Source: Anaerolineales bacterium
Lineage (GTDB): Bacteria > Chloroflexota > Anaerolineae > Anaerolineales > E44-bin32
Length of the DNA stretch: 32,075 nucleotides
Direction of reading: 5' to 3'
Assembly: GCA_004376465.1 (NCBI GenBank)
Contig: SOJU01000189.1
Coordinates: 1 to 32,075, forward strand
Of this stretch, positions 16,786-23,465 are shown one piece after another. The position numbers and the translations under genes were made by a program. Within the stretch, counting starts at the first letter, position 1. Each line of letters starts with the position of its first letter. Below the pieces are notes generated by a model. The model saw only the letters and a list, made by a program, of their open reading frames with translations. It did not search any database and was not told where the DNA came from.

Positions 16786-18060
16786 GTGAACGCATTTGAA
16801 ATGGCTCAATCCGAATTCGATAAAGTCGCCGAATACCTCAATTTAGATAAAAATATCGCTTCCCTACTGCGTTGGCCTCTTCGGGAGTTCAGATTCCAGG
16901 TTCCAATTCGTATGGACGACGGCAGTCTTCAAGTTTTCTTCGGTAACCGCGTGCAGCATAATGACTCCCGAGGTCCTTGCAAGGGGGGCATACGTTTTCA
17001 CCCAAAGGAATCTCTTGACGTCACCCGCGCATTGGCAATGTGGATGACTTGGAAATGTGCCATTGTTGACATACCCCTCGGCGGAGGAAAGGGTGGAGTA
17101 GCTGTCGATCCATCCATGCTTTCCACCAGCGAGAAGGAACGCCTCTGCCGTGTATGGGTCAACCAAATATGGAAGAACATCGGTCCTCGGAACGATGTAC
17201 CTGCCCCTGATGTAGGCACCACTCCTCAGATGATGGGGTGGATGATGGATGAGTACACCAAGCTGACCGGCTCGTACAATCCAGGTGTTATAACTGGAAA
17301 ACCTGTCGGTGCAGGAGGCTCTGCTGGACGCACTGAAGCGACGGGTTTTGGCGTAGTATATACGATTCGTGAATCCATGAAACATCTGAATATGGACGCC
17401 AGCCAATCAACAGCGTCCATCCAAGGATTCGGTAATGTGTCACAGCATGCAGCTATAGGCTTCGCCGATATTCTTGGAGGAAAGGTTGTTTCAGTCTCCT
17501 GCTGGGATCACAAGGCCAAAGATGCCTTCACATATAGCAAAGCCGACGGAATTGACCCTCATTTTCTCCAGGGCATCACTGATATCTACGGCACCATCGA
17601 TCGTGAGAAAGCATCGGAAGCAGGCTATCAGGTCGAACATGGAGACGCATGGTTGAGCAAGGACGTTGATGTGCTCATCCCTGCTGCTTTGGAAGCTCAA
17701 ATCAATAAAGATACTGCTGGACAGGTGAGCAAGAAGGTGCGCATAATTGCTGAGGGTGCAAACGGCCCCACTACTCCAGAAGCAGAAGCCATCTTGCTCA
17801 AGAAGGATGTCTTTTTTATCCCTGACTGCCTATGCAACGCCGGTGGAGTAACGGTCTCATACTTTGAAGGTGTTCAGAACGACATGAACTACTATTGGAA
17901 ACGGGAGGAAGTCATCGACCTACTCGATGAGAAGTTGACTAATGCTTTCAACTCAGTCCTGCAAAAATCTTTGGAGAGGGGAGTATCAACTCGTGACGCT
18001 TCCTATATCGTTGCTATCGATCGTGTGGTAAATGCTATGCAATTCCGCGGCTGGGTTTGA
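16786..18060 (+). CDS. gdhA: Glutamate dehydrogenase (hexameric type)
   Basis: A 424-residue Glu/Leu/Phe/Val dehydrogenase family enzyme, interconverting glutamate and 2-oxoglutarate plus ammonia with NAD(P). Catalytic residues are present: K66 in GPCKGGIRFHP, K90 in TWKCAIVD, K102 in PLGGGKGGV and D142 in VPAPDVGT. The Rossmann motif is GFGNVSQHAA, near residue 217. The start NAFEMAQSEFDKVAEYL is the usual family N-terminus. I choose the GTG at 16786 because AAAGGTG lies 5 bases upstream and because longer readings add odd sequence. A strong terminator follows. Cofactor preference is uncertain. The gene lies immediately left of the proposed replication origin. Confidence 0.93.
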   Translation: MNAFEMAQSEFDKVAEYLNLDKNIASLLRWPLREFRFQVPIRMDDGSLQVFFGNRVQHNDSRGPCKGGIRFHPKESLDVTRALAMWMTWKCAIVDIPLGGGKGGVAVDPSMLSTSEKERLCRVWVNQIWKNIGPRNDVPAPDVGTTPQMMGWMMDEYTKLTGSYNPGVITGKPVGAGGSAGRTEATGFGVVYTIRESMKHLNMDASQSTASIQGFGNVSQHAAIGFADILGGKVVSVSCWDHKAKDAFTYSKADGIDPHFLQGITDIYGTIDREKASEAGYQVEHGDAWLSKDVDVLIPAALEAQINKDTAGQVSKKVRIIAEGANGPTTPEAEAILLKKDVFFIPDCLCNAGGVTVSYFEGVQNDMNYYWKREEVIDLLDEKLTNAFNSVLQKSLERGVSTRDASYIVAIDRVVNAMQFRGWV

Positions 18061-18080
18061 TTAGATAAATATTATGACGA

Positions 18081-18119
18081 AAAGAGATCCGGTGAATATA
18101 TCTCTCACCGGGTCTCTTT
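18081..18119 (+). terminator. Intrinsic terminator of gdh
   Basis: AAAGAGATCCGGTGA (18081-18095) pairs with TCACCGGGTCTCTTT (18105-18119): 15 pairs with one G-U, around a 9-base loop. It is followed by CATTT and starts 20 bases after the gdh stop. Confidence 0.85.
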
Positions 18120-18582
18120 CATTTAAGAAAAAACGTGTTTCCAAGAATTGATTACCTATTCGCCTTATTTTCTATTTCCCCACATAGAATCAACACTTTT
18201 AATATGTTTAAATAAGTGTAGTAGACGTAGTAGAGGGTGTGAGTATGTGGATGAAGAGAAGAATGGAGTTGCTTACACCCACATAGGGGGAGGTAATCAA
18301 ATAGAGATAGCATATGTTGGGGGGAATTGAGTTTTTACTATCTACAGCATCCTTGTGGAGAACAAGGGGATTAGAGAAAGGGTGAGCCGAGAGAGATAGG
18401 GATAGCAATAAATCGTTATTTGTTGCGTAAAAAGAGGGGGAAAGAAGGAAGGGTAAAAGATAGTTATCCAAGCTTTCTCCCCCTGCAGGGACAGATATCC
18501 ACAGCTTTAATAGAGTTATCCACAGGCAGAAAGAGTGAGATAATGGTGTTGGAGAGGGAAGAACAGGATAGAGGAAGAAGAG
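18120..18582. other. Putative chromosomal replication origin (oriC)
   Basis: A 463-base stretch without a convincing gene. DnaA-box-like 9-mers compared with TTATCCACA are: 18516-18524 (9/9), 18495-18503 (8/9, ATATCCACA) and 18464-18472 (7/9). On the - strand they are 18246-18254 (8/9, TCATCCACA) and 18354-18362 (8/9, TTCTCCACA). Weaker ones are 18176-18184 (7/9) and 18338-18346 (7/9). An AT-rich segment at about 18185-18215 leads into TAGTAGACGTAGTAG (18219-18233), then a G-rich spacer, then the box at 18246. That is the order of a DnaA-trio unwinding element. The + strand is C-rich to the left and G-rich to the right. No dnaA or dnaN is nearby. A DnaA-regulated promoter or DnaA-binding sink are the alternatives. 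Confidence 0.6.
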
Positions 18583-19815
18583 ATGGATAGAGAACAGGGC
18601 CAATTTGAAGAGTTCGTCGGTCGCTGGGGAGGGGAGATTCTCAAGCTATGGGACTCTCTTTCGCAGGAGGACAGAGATGATCTAACGAAGGTATTAGCCC
18701 AGCTTCCTCTGGATCCGAAGGGGTGGAAGTCCCTGATTGAGAGCTCTCTTGACCATATCCAATTTGCCGCAGGAGATAAGAGTTCGATAGCGATTGTGGG
18801 GCCGGCGAACGCGGGAAAATCAACGCTGTATAACCAGTTGATTCAATCGAAGGAGGACCGAGCTAAGGTGAGCGCTGTTCCGGGAACGACGCGCGATCCC
18901 CAGGAGTCAGAGGCCGGGCTTTTTCTCATCGTTGACACGCCAGGGGCGGATGCAGCGGGAAGTGTAGGAGTTGTTGAAAAAGAAAAAGCCCTCGCCGTTG
19001 CTGCGGAAGCAGATGTAATTGTCGCCATGTTCGATGCTGCTCATGGCATCCGGGAGCCGGAGGAGGCGCTGTTCCAGGAACTTTGTGATCTCAAAAAGCC
19101 CATCATCGTCACATTGAATAAGATGGACCTGATTGGCAAGGAGAGGCCGGAAGTGCTGGGGAGAGCAGCGGCCGGCCTAGGAATTAGGGTCGAGCAGATC
19201 ATTCCCCTGAGCGCGAAGAAGGGGGAAGGACTGGTATCCATACTCGTGGCGATTGCAAAGAGCGAACCCAGGACCGTCGCGGCATTGGGAAAGGCTCTTC
19301 CAGCCTACCGCTGGGATTTGGCACAAACAGCGATTGGGAGGGCGTCTTCTACGGCAGCAGCGATCGCTATTACTCCACTGCCGTTTATTGATTTCATCCC
19401 CCTTTTAGGAGTCCAAGCGGCGCTTGTGCTGGGGATCGCACGAATCTATGGAGAGAAAATCACGATGCAGCGCGCGCGAGAATTAATCGTGACGTTCGGT
19501 GCGGGGATGCTTGGGAGGACCCTGTTCTATGAACTGAGCAAGTTCGGTGGTCCACCGGGATGGATTCTATCGGCCGCCGTCGCCGCGGGGACGACTGTGG
19601 CAGTAGGATATGGAGCGATGGTCTGGTTCGAGAGAGGGGTAAAGGTATCTAGAGATGAGCTAAAAAGAATCTCCGGAGCGGTTGGAGAGACTCTTATAGA
19701 GAGATTGAAAACGATGGGACAGCGCCGGCCAAATAGAAAACCGCTTCAGGATAGAGTCAACATAGTGCTGGAAGATATTGGCCCACCAGACGAATTCGAC
19801 GAGATGGTCGATTGA
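18583..19815 (+). CDS. Era-like GTPase with C-terminal DUF697-type domain
   Basis: A 410-residue protein. After a helical N-terminus of about 65 residues comes a TRAFAC/Era-type G domain: G1 GPANAGKST (73-81), G2 Thr in PGTTRDP, G3 DTPG (118-121), G4 NKMD (179-182) and G5 SAK (210-212). The C-terminal part, from about residue 245, is hydrophobic and Ala-rich (AAIAITPLPFIDFIPLLGVQ, FGAGMLGRTLFYELSKFGG). It matches the DUF697 type seen fused to such GTPases and probably associates with membrane. The cellular role is not established. The start ATG has GAGGAAG just upstream. The coding strand is clearly G-rich, unlike the C-rich + strand genes left of 18 kb. It converges on the NmrA-like gene; the 110-base gap shows no clear terminator. 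Confidence 0.87.
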   Translation: MDREQGQFEEFVGRWGGEILKLWDSLSQEDRDDLTKVLAQLPLDPKGWKSLIESSLDHIQFAAGDKSSIAIVGPANAGKSTLYNQLIQSKEDRAKVSAVPGTTRDPQESEAGLFLIVDTPGADAAGSVGVVEKEKALAVAAEADVIVAMFDAAHGIREPEEALFQELCDLKKPIIVTLNKMDLIGKERPEVLGRAAAGLGIRVEQIIPLSAKKGEGLVSILVAIAKSEPRTVAALGKALPAYRWDLAQTAIGRASSTAAAIAITPLPFIDFIPLLGVQAALVLGIARIYGEKITMQRARELIVTFGAGMLGRTLFYELSKFGGPPGWILSAAVAAGTTVAVGYGAMVWFERGVKVSRDELKRISGAVGETLIERLKTMGQRRPNRKPLQDRVNIVLEDIGPPDEFDEMVD

Positions 19816-19925
19816 AAGACATCCAGGACAGGGTTGGACTAAAGGTCTTCAGGAAAGAAGGAACCAGGGTTAACGAACACAAACAGCCGGCTTTCTTCTA
19901 TCAGCTCAACAAGAGATGTTTCTAA

Positions 19926-20867
19926 TCAATTGCTGTTGTATTCTGTTGTGCGATTCTTTCTCCGCCTAAGTTCGCTAGTATAGGTTCTCCCGAGTGACTC
20001 AGCGTGCTCTCTCGCCCACTGGGTCAATTTTGTTTCTCCCGTTGGCGGGGAATCAACGAAGAGAAGGTCGGCCATAAGCCCCTCAATCTCATCGCGAGTG
20101 ATCAAGACATCTCCTACCAGCTTTCCGAGTAGTTGGCCAGCGAGGAACCCAATGCTTGGGTGAATAGAGATCATGGGTTTTTTCTCCCCAATAATCTCTC
20201 CAATGGTCCCAACAAGCGATTTGTACGTGAAGGTTTCGGGGCCAATGGCGTTGACGATAGAATTTTCGGTGTTTTCTCCTTCATCAACGGCCATCGCCGC
20301 GAGGTCGTTTACATAAATCGGTTGGAGACGATACTCTCCATCTCCAAATACACCAAATACGGGGAGTTTTCGCAAAAGCCAGGCAATATTGTTGATGAGA
20401 ATGTCCTCTTTGCCGAACAGGACAGTGGGGCGAAGTATAGAATAGGAAAGGCCCGAGTCTATAAGCGCCTTCTCAAGTTTTGCTTTGCCGCTAAAGTACT
20501 CTAGATGAGAGCTCTCCGATGGGTTGGTTATGCTTATGTGAACAATCCGATTAACCCCGGCCGCCTTGGCGGCAGCAAACAGGGCCAAAGTATTCTTAAC
20601 AGCATCTTCATGGCGGAACAACTTGTGATTGAAGCGAACCCAGTAGGTGTTGTAAAGAACAGATACGCCCATCAATGAGTCAATTAGTTTCGTGGGGTTG
20701 GCAAAGTTGAAGGGGTAGGCTTGTATCTTCTTTCCGAATGGGTTTGCGCGGTGAAGAGAGTTGGTCAGCGTGATTACAGTGTGCCCTTTTTCCAACAACT
20801 TCAACGCAATATATTTTCCTGAGTATCCATAGGCACCTGTAACTGCATGGATTTGTGATTCGCTCAT
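19926..20867 (-). CDS. NAD(P)-binding atypical SDR, NmrA/NDUFA9-like
   Basis: A 313-residue Rossmann protein. The dinucleotide motif is TGAYGYSGKY near residue 10. It is followed by VITLTNS, the HISITNPSE strand and YFSGKAKLEKAL, where the region of the SDR tyrosine has YFSGK with Lys kept. SYSILRPTVLFG and QPIYVNDLAAMAV complete the pattern of the NmrA/NDUFA9-like atypical SDR group, whose members are often redox sensors or quinone/lipid-associated proteins. GGAG lies 4 bases before the ATG. Base composition looks lower in GC than its neighbours, which may hint at transfer, but I have not measured it. The function is unresolved. Confidence 0.8.
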   Translation of the reverse strand: MSESQIHAVTGAYGYSGKYIALKLLEKGHTVITLTNSLHRANPFGKKIQAYPFNFANPTKLIDSLMGVSVLYNTYWVRFNHKLFRHEDAVKNTLALFAAAKAAGVNRIVHISITNPSESSHLEYFSGKAKLEKALIDSGLSYSILRPTVLFGKEDILINNIAWLLRKLPVFGVFGDGEYRLQPIYVNDLAAMAVDEGENTENSIVNAIGPETFTYKSLVGTIGEIIGEKKPMISIHPSIGFLAGQLLGKLVGDVLITRDEIEGLMADLLFVDSPPTGETKLTQWAREHAESLGRTYTSELRRRKNRTTEYNSN

Positions 20868-21264
20868 GTTGCTCCAGTTAGCTTGGGCAACGTCCTTGCA
20901 ACTGTGGTGGGGCGTCTTTCTGAACCATAGTGTAACATTTCGTTCTTTGGAGAGGAGACTGGTTCTTCCAGGAAAGAGTTTCCTCGCTCCATGCTCCTCA
21001 GACAGTGGCTAGGAACCTGTCATTTCGAGCGAGCCGTGAAACGGCGACCGAGAAATCCCTATGATGTTTCTCGAGAGAATTACTTCTCTGAAACGAACGG
21101 AGTGCTTTCAAAAGATGCTTGAAATAGGAATAGCGTCGTATCAGGGATTTCTCGTCACTTCTGGCACTTTCCGGGGACTTCGCGCTTCCTTCGTTCCTCG
21201 AAATGACAGTAAAAAGGAAATTGTCCTGCTGAGCCCATTCGGCTTCGCTCCCCGCTCCTTTCGG
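20868..21264. other. Intergenic region with MITE-like element
   Basis: A 397-base region between the starts of the NmrA-like gene and the end of the HAD gene. About half of it is the inverted-repeat element at 21017-21209. On the - strand TGTTACACT near 20930 is a weak extended -10 for the NmrA-like gene. No coding region is credible. Confidence 0.4.
21017..21209. mobile_element. MITE-like nested inverted-repeat element (193 bp)
   Basis: The ends are perfect 13-bp inverted repeats, CTGTCATTTCGAG (21017-21029) and CTCGAAATGACAG (21197-21209). A second perfect 12-bp pair lies inside: CGAGAAATCCCT (21049-21060) and AGGGATTTCTCG (21143-21154). There is no ORF of its own. The wording TGTCATTTCGAG...CGAGAAATCCCT recalls short dispersed intergenic repeats found in many bacterial genomes. 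Whether it is mobilised by a transposase in trans is unknown, and flanking target duplications are not obvious. Confidence 0.6.
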
Positions 21265-21966
21265 TCAGGTCTTGTGTTTTTCGTCAAGCAGCAGATCGGC
21301 GAGGTCTAGGGTTCGTTCAATAATGACATTCGCTCCGGCCTCTATGAGCTCCCTCCTCTCGCCAAAACCACTGAGAACACCAGCCGTCTGTGCGCCGGCG
21401 GCACTCCCGGCGTGGATGTCGACTGTAGTGTCGCCAACCATGAGCAGGGATTGTGGATGAACACCCAGCTGATTAGCAGCCCAAAGGATAGGCTGGGGGT
21501 GTGGCTTCGCGCGCAGCGTCGTTCGGGCAGTCGCCACGCACTGGAAGAAGAGATAAAGGTCCTCTGCTTCAAGGATAGCTGCCGTACCCCATCGGTCGCG
21601 GGATGTAGCAATGCCGAGAGCGAAATGTGGGGCAAGGCGCTCCAGCGTGGCGAGAGCGCCGGGGATCAGGCGTACCTCCTCCACTGCAGCGAGGCCGCGT
21701 GAACGGTGGAGCCTGTCAAGCAACGGTCCAAAAAACTCATCCAAATTGAAGCGGTCAAACAGACCAAGTGCGGCATTTAAAGGAGTTTCGACGGCCATGA
21801 CGACGCGCCGGGCAAGAGCCTGTGGATTGCTGTCGGGCAGAAATAGGGAGAGGGGGCGCAGCCACCGGGCAGCACGGGCGACGTACATCTCGTCTGTGTC
21901 AATGAGCGTGCCGTCGAGGTCAAAACAGATTGCCTGGATACGAGAAATGTCAAGGGGTTCCGTCAG
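21265..21966 (-). CDS. HAD-superfamily phosphatase (phosphoglycolate phosphatase-like), probable CTG start
   Basis: The first ATG in this frame (21888) would remove the HAD catalytic motif. Read upstream, the frame encodes AICFDLDGTLIDTDEMYV without a stop, and contains no ATG, GTG or TTG before the previous stop. The best start is CTG at 21966, which overlaps the TGA of the upstream gene as CTGA and gives MTEPLDISRIQAICFDLDG, a natural N-terminus of a 233-residue protein. Motifs: nucleophile D16 and D18, motif II Ser in GIATSRDRW, motif III Lys in RAKPHPQPIL, motif IV in MVGDTTVDI. The helical cap lies between. Such enzymes dephosphorylate small metabolites; the substrate is unknown. It is probably translationally coupled to the lipoprotein gene. 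ATT at 21948 is a less likely start. Confidence 0.8.
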   Translation of the reverse strand: MTEPLDISRIQAICFDLDGTLIDTDEMYVARAARWLRPLSLFLPDSNPQALARRVVMAVETPLNAALGLFDRFNLDEFFGPLLDRLHRSRGLAAVEEVRLIPGALATLERLAPHFALGIATSRDRWGTAAILEAEDLYLFFQCVATARTTLRAKPHPQPILWAANQLGVHPQSLLMVGDTTVDIHAGSAAGAQTAGVLSGFGERRELIEAGANVIIERTLDLADLLLDEKHKT

Positions 21967-23348
21967 GAGTTCGTCCGCAGCGGAAGATAGATAGCATTCT
22001 GCAGGGCCTCCAGCGTCTGCTCGTCAGGAGCAAGAATCCAGATCGTTTGATTGGAGACACGCTCGAAGTAAGAGATGCCGTCTTCGTACAGCCATCGTGC
22101 CGAAGTGGAGGAAGGTCTTTCTGGATCTCCGTAGCGGGACAGGCCGTAATCAAGGAAGGCCGCGGAGAATTCATGCGCATCTCGCATGGTATCCCACTGT
22201 GTAATCAACACAAAGGCATCGACGTCGTCTTCTTTTTGATAGAAAAACAAGAGCAGGTCACCACCCCAACCCTCGGCCGCCAATGATGCCTGGTCAATGG
22301 GCAGATATTCGTTAAGGACCATGCGCGTGGCCCACTCGCCGAGCACGTCGTGCACGGTCTTTTCCCAGCCGGAGTTGAGCGCATCTGATACGTTCGGTGA
22401 AACGAGATCTACCGGAGGATCCTTTGGATAACGCTCCGGGTGGAGGATTTGCTCGCTTGAAAGCGGAGGGTTTTGATAGGCAGTATCGACAGCAGCCCAT
22501 CCCCCATCAAGGTAAAGAGTGCGGATAAAATGCAATCCCCAGAAATATGGGAAGGTGAGTTCAGATTGTATGTAAGCTGGTGCACTATCGAATACAGGCA
22601 TATCGAAATCAGCGAAGAACTCGAGTAGATCTGAGCGATCTTCGTCTCTTGCAAACGTTCGCAGCCATTGCTCCTGAAGCAATGTAGCATCACCTTCAAT
22701 CAAGGCCTGGATAGCAAAACAACGTTCGCTATCGTCCTCACAAGCGTCGTTGTTGTATTGAAGGCCATCCCGGATGTCATAGGCTTGGTCTTGAAGTGCA
22801 TGTGTGTATTCATGCGCGTAGGTGAGACGTTCAACACCCCCAAAGCCCGAACCACAGACAACAATCATTTCGCCCGTTTCGGTGTCATAGAAGCCGGCGA
22901 TCTGTTCGGTAAAAAGGTCGGCGTAGAGCTGCCACAGATCGATCCCTGGTTCGATCAACCCCAAGCGAGAGAGAAGGCGAACATCTTGAAGAGCTTCTTC
23001 TTGAGTGTAATCGCCGAGGAAATCATCAATCACATGCTCGCGAAGCTCGCCCGACGTGAGCAAGCTGCGGCTGACGGATTCGGAGGGCATGATCCCGCGC
23101 AACTGGGCCACTTGGGATTCTATTTCGGCCATTTGGAGGAGAAGGGCTGCATCGAGAGGGGGACAGGCCGATGCGTCAGTCACTTCAGGCGTTGGGGGTG
23201 GAGTCGGAACTGCGGCTGTCGTAGTGGGTGTGGGTATGGCAGCCGTTTGAGACGCAGGCACAGTGGTTATGCTTGCGGAGCTCTGGCAGCCGTTCAGCGT
23301 CAGGGCAGCGGTTAAAGTGAACCATAGCAGGTGATGTTTGATTCTCAT
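21963..23348 (-). CDS. Lipoprotein with HExxH metalloprotease-like domain
   Basis: A 461-residue exported protein. The signal peptide MRIKHHLLWFTLTAALTLNGC ends in the lipobox LNGC (C21). A Thr/Pro linker runs to about residue 55 and a largely helical domain follows. HEYTH (179-183) is a zinc-type HExxH motif in LTYAHEYTHALQDQ, and E218 in LIEGDATLLQE is a plausible third ligand, as in gluzincin-like proteases. FYDTETGEMIVVCG just before the motif resembles the edge strand of such proteases. The substrate is unknown and I do not recognise a named family. GAGGA lies upstream of the chosen ATG, and TGATACAAT gives a promoter. Cysteines near 166, 203 and 210 could form disulfides. Confidence 0.75.
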   Translation of the reverse strand: MRIKHHLLWFTLTAALTLNGCQSSASITTVPASQTAAIPTPTTTAAVPTPPPTPEVTDASACPPLDAALLLQMAEIESQVAQLRGIMPSESVSRSLLTSGELREHVIDDFLGDYTQEEALQDVRLLSRLGLIEPGIDLWQLYADLFTEQIAGFYDTETGEMIVVCGSGFGGVERLTYAHEYTHALQDQAYDIRDGLQYNNDACEDDSERCFAIQALIEGDATLLQEQWLRTFARDEDRSDLLEFFADFDMPVFDSAPAYIQSELTFPYFWGLHFIRTLYLDGGWAAVDTAYQNPPLSSEQILHPERYPKDPPVDLVSPNVSDALNSGWEKTVHDVLGEWATRMVLNEYLPIDQASLAAEGWGGDLLLFFYQKEDDVDAFVLITQWDTMRDAHEFSAAFLDYGLSRYGDPERPSSTSARWLYEDGISYFERVSNQTIWILAPDEQTLEALQNAIYLPLRTNS

Positions 23349-23371
23349 AAATAAGTCCTCTATCGGTCGAG

Positions 23372-23380
23372 ATTGTATCA
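23372..23380 (-). promoter_or_regulatory. Extended -10 promoter of the HExxH lipoprotein gene
   Basis: The - strand reads TGATACAAT: TACAAT (5 of 6) with extended TG. It ends 23 bases before the ATG, leaving room for the GAGGA ribosome site. No clear -35 is present, as at the tRNA and gatC promoters. Confidence 0.45.
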
Positions 23381-23465
23381 CCGCTTTTCTGGACATCCCA
23401 GGAAAACAACATGCCAGGAGAATGAGCGTTATGATTCTATGCTCTTCGAAGGATGCGAAACGGCT

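Noticed and set aside
18208-18603. 131-residue - strand ORF across the non-coding gap
   Set aside because: Low-complexity hydrophobic/Ser-Pro translation of GA-rich DNA, overlapping the GTPase start and the DnaA-box array, with no family resemblance.
21611-21994. 127-residue + strand ORF opposite the HAD gene
   Set aside because: Arg/Ser-rich shadow frame; the opposite strand carries all four HAD motifs.
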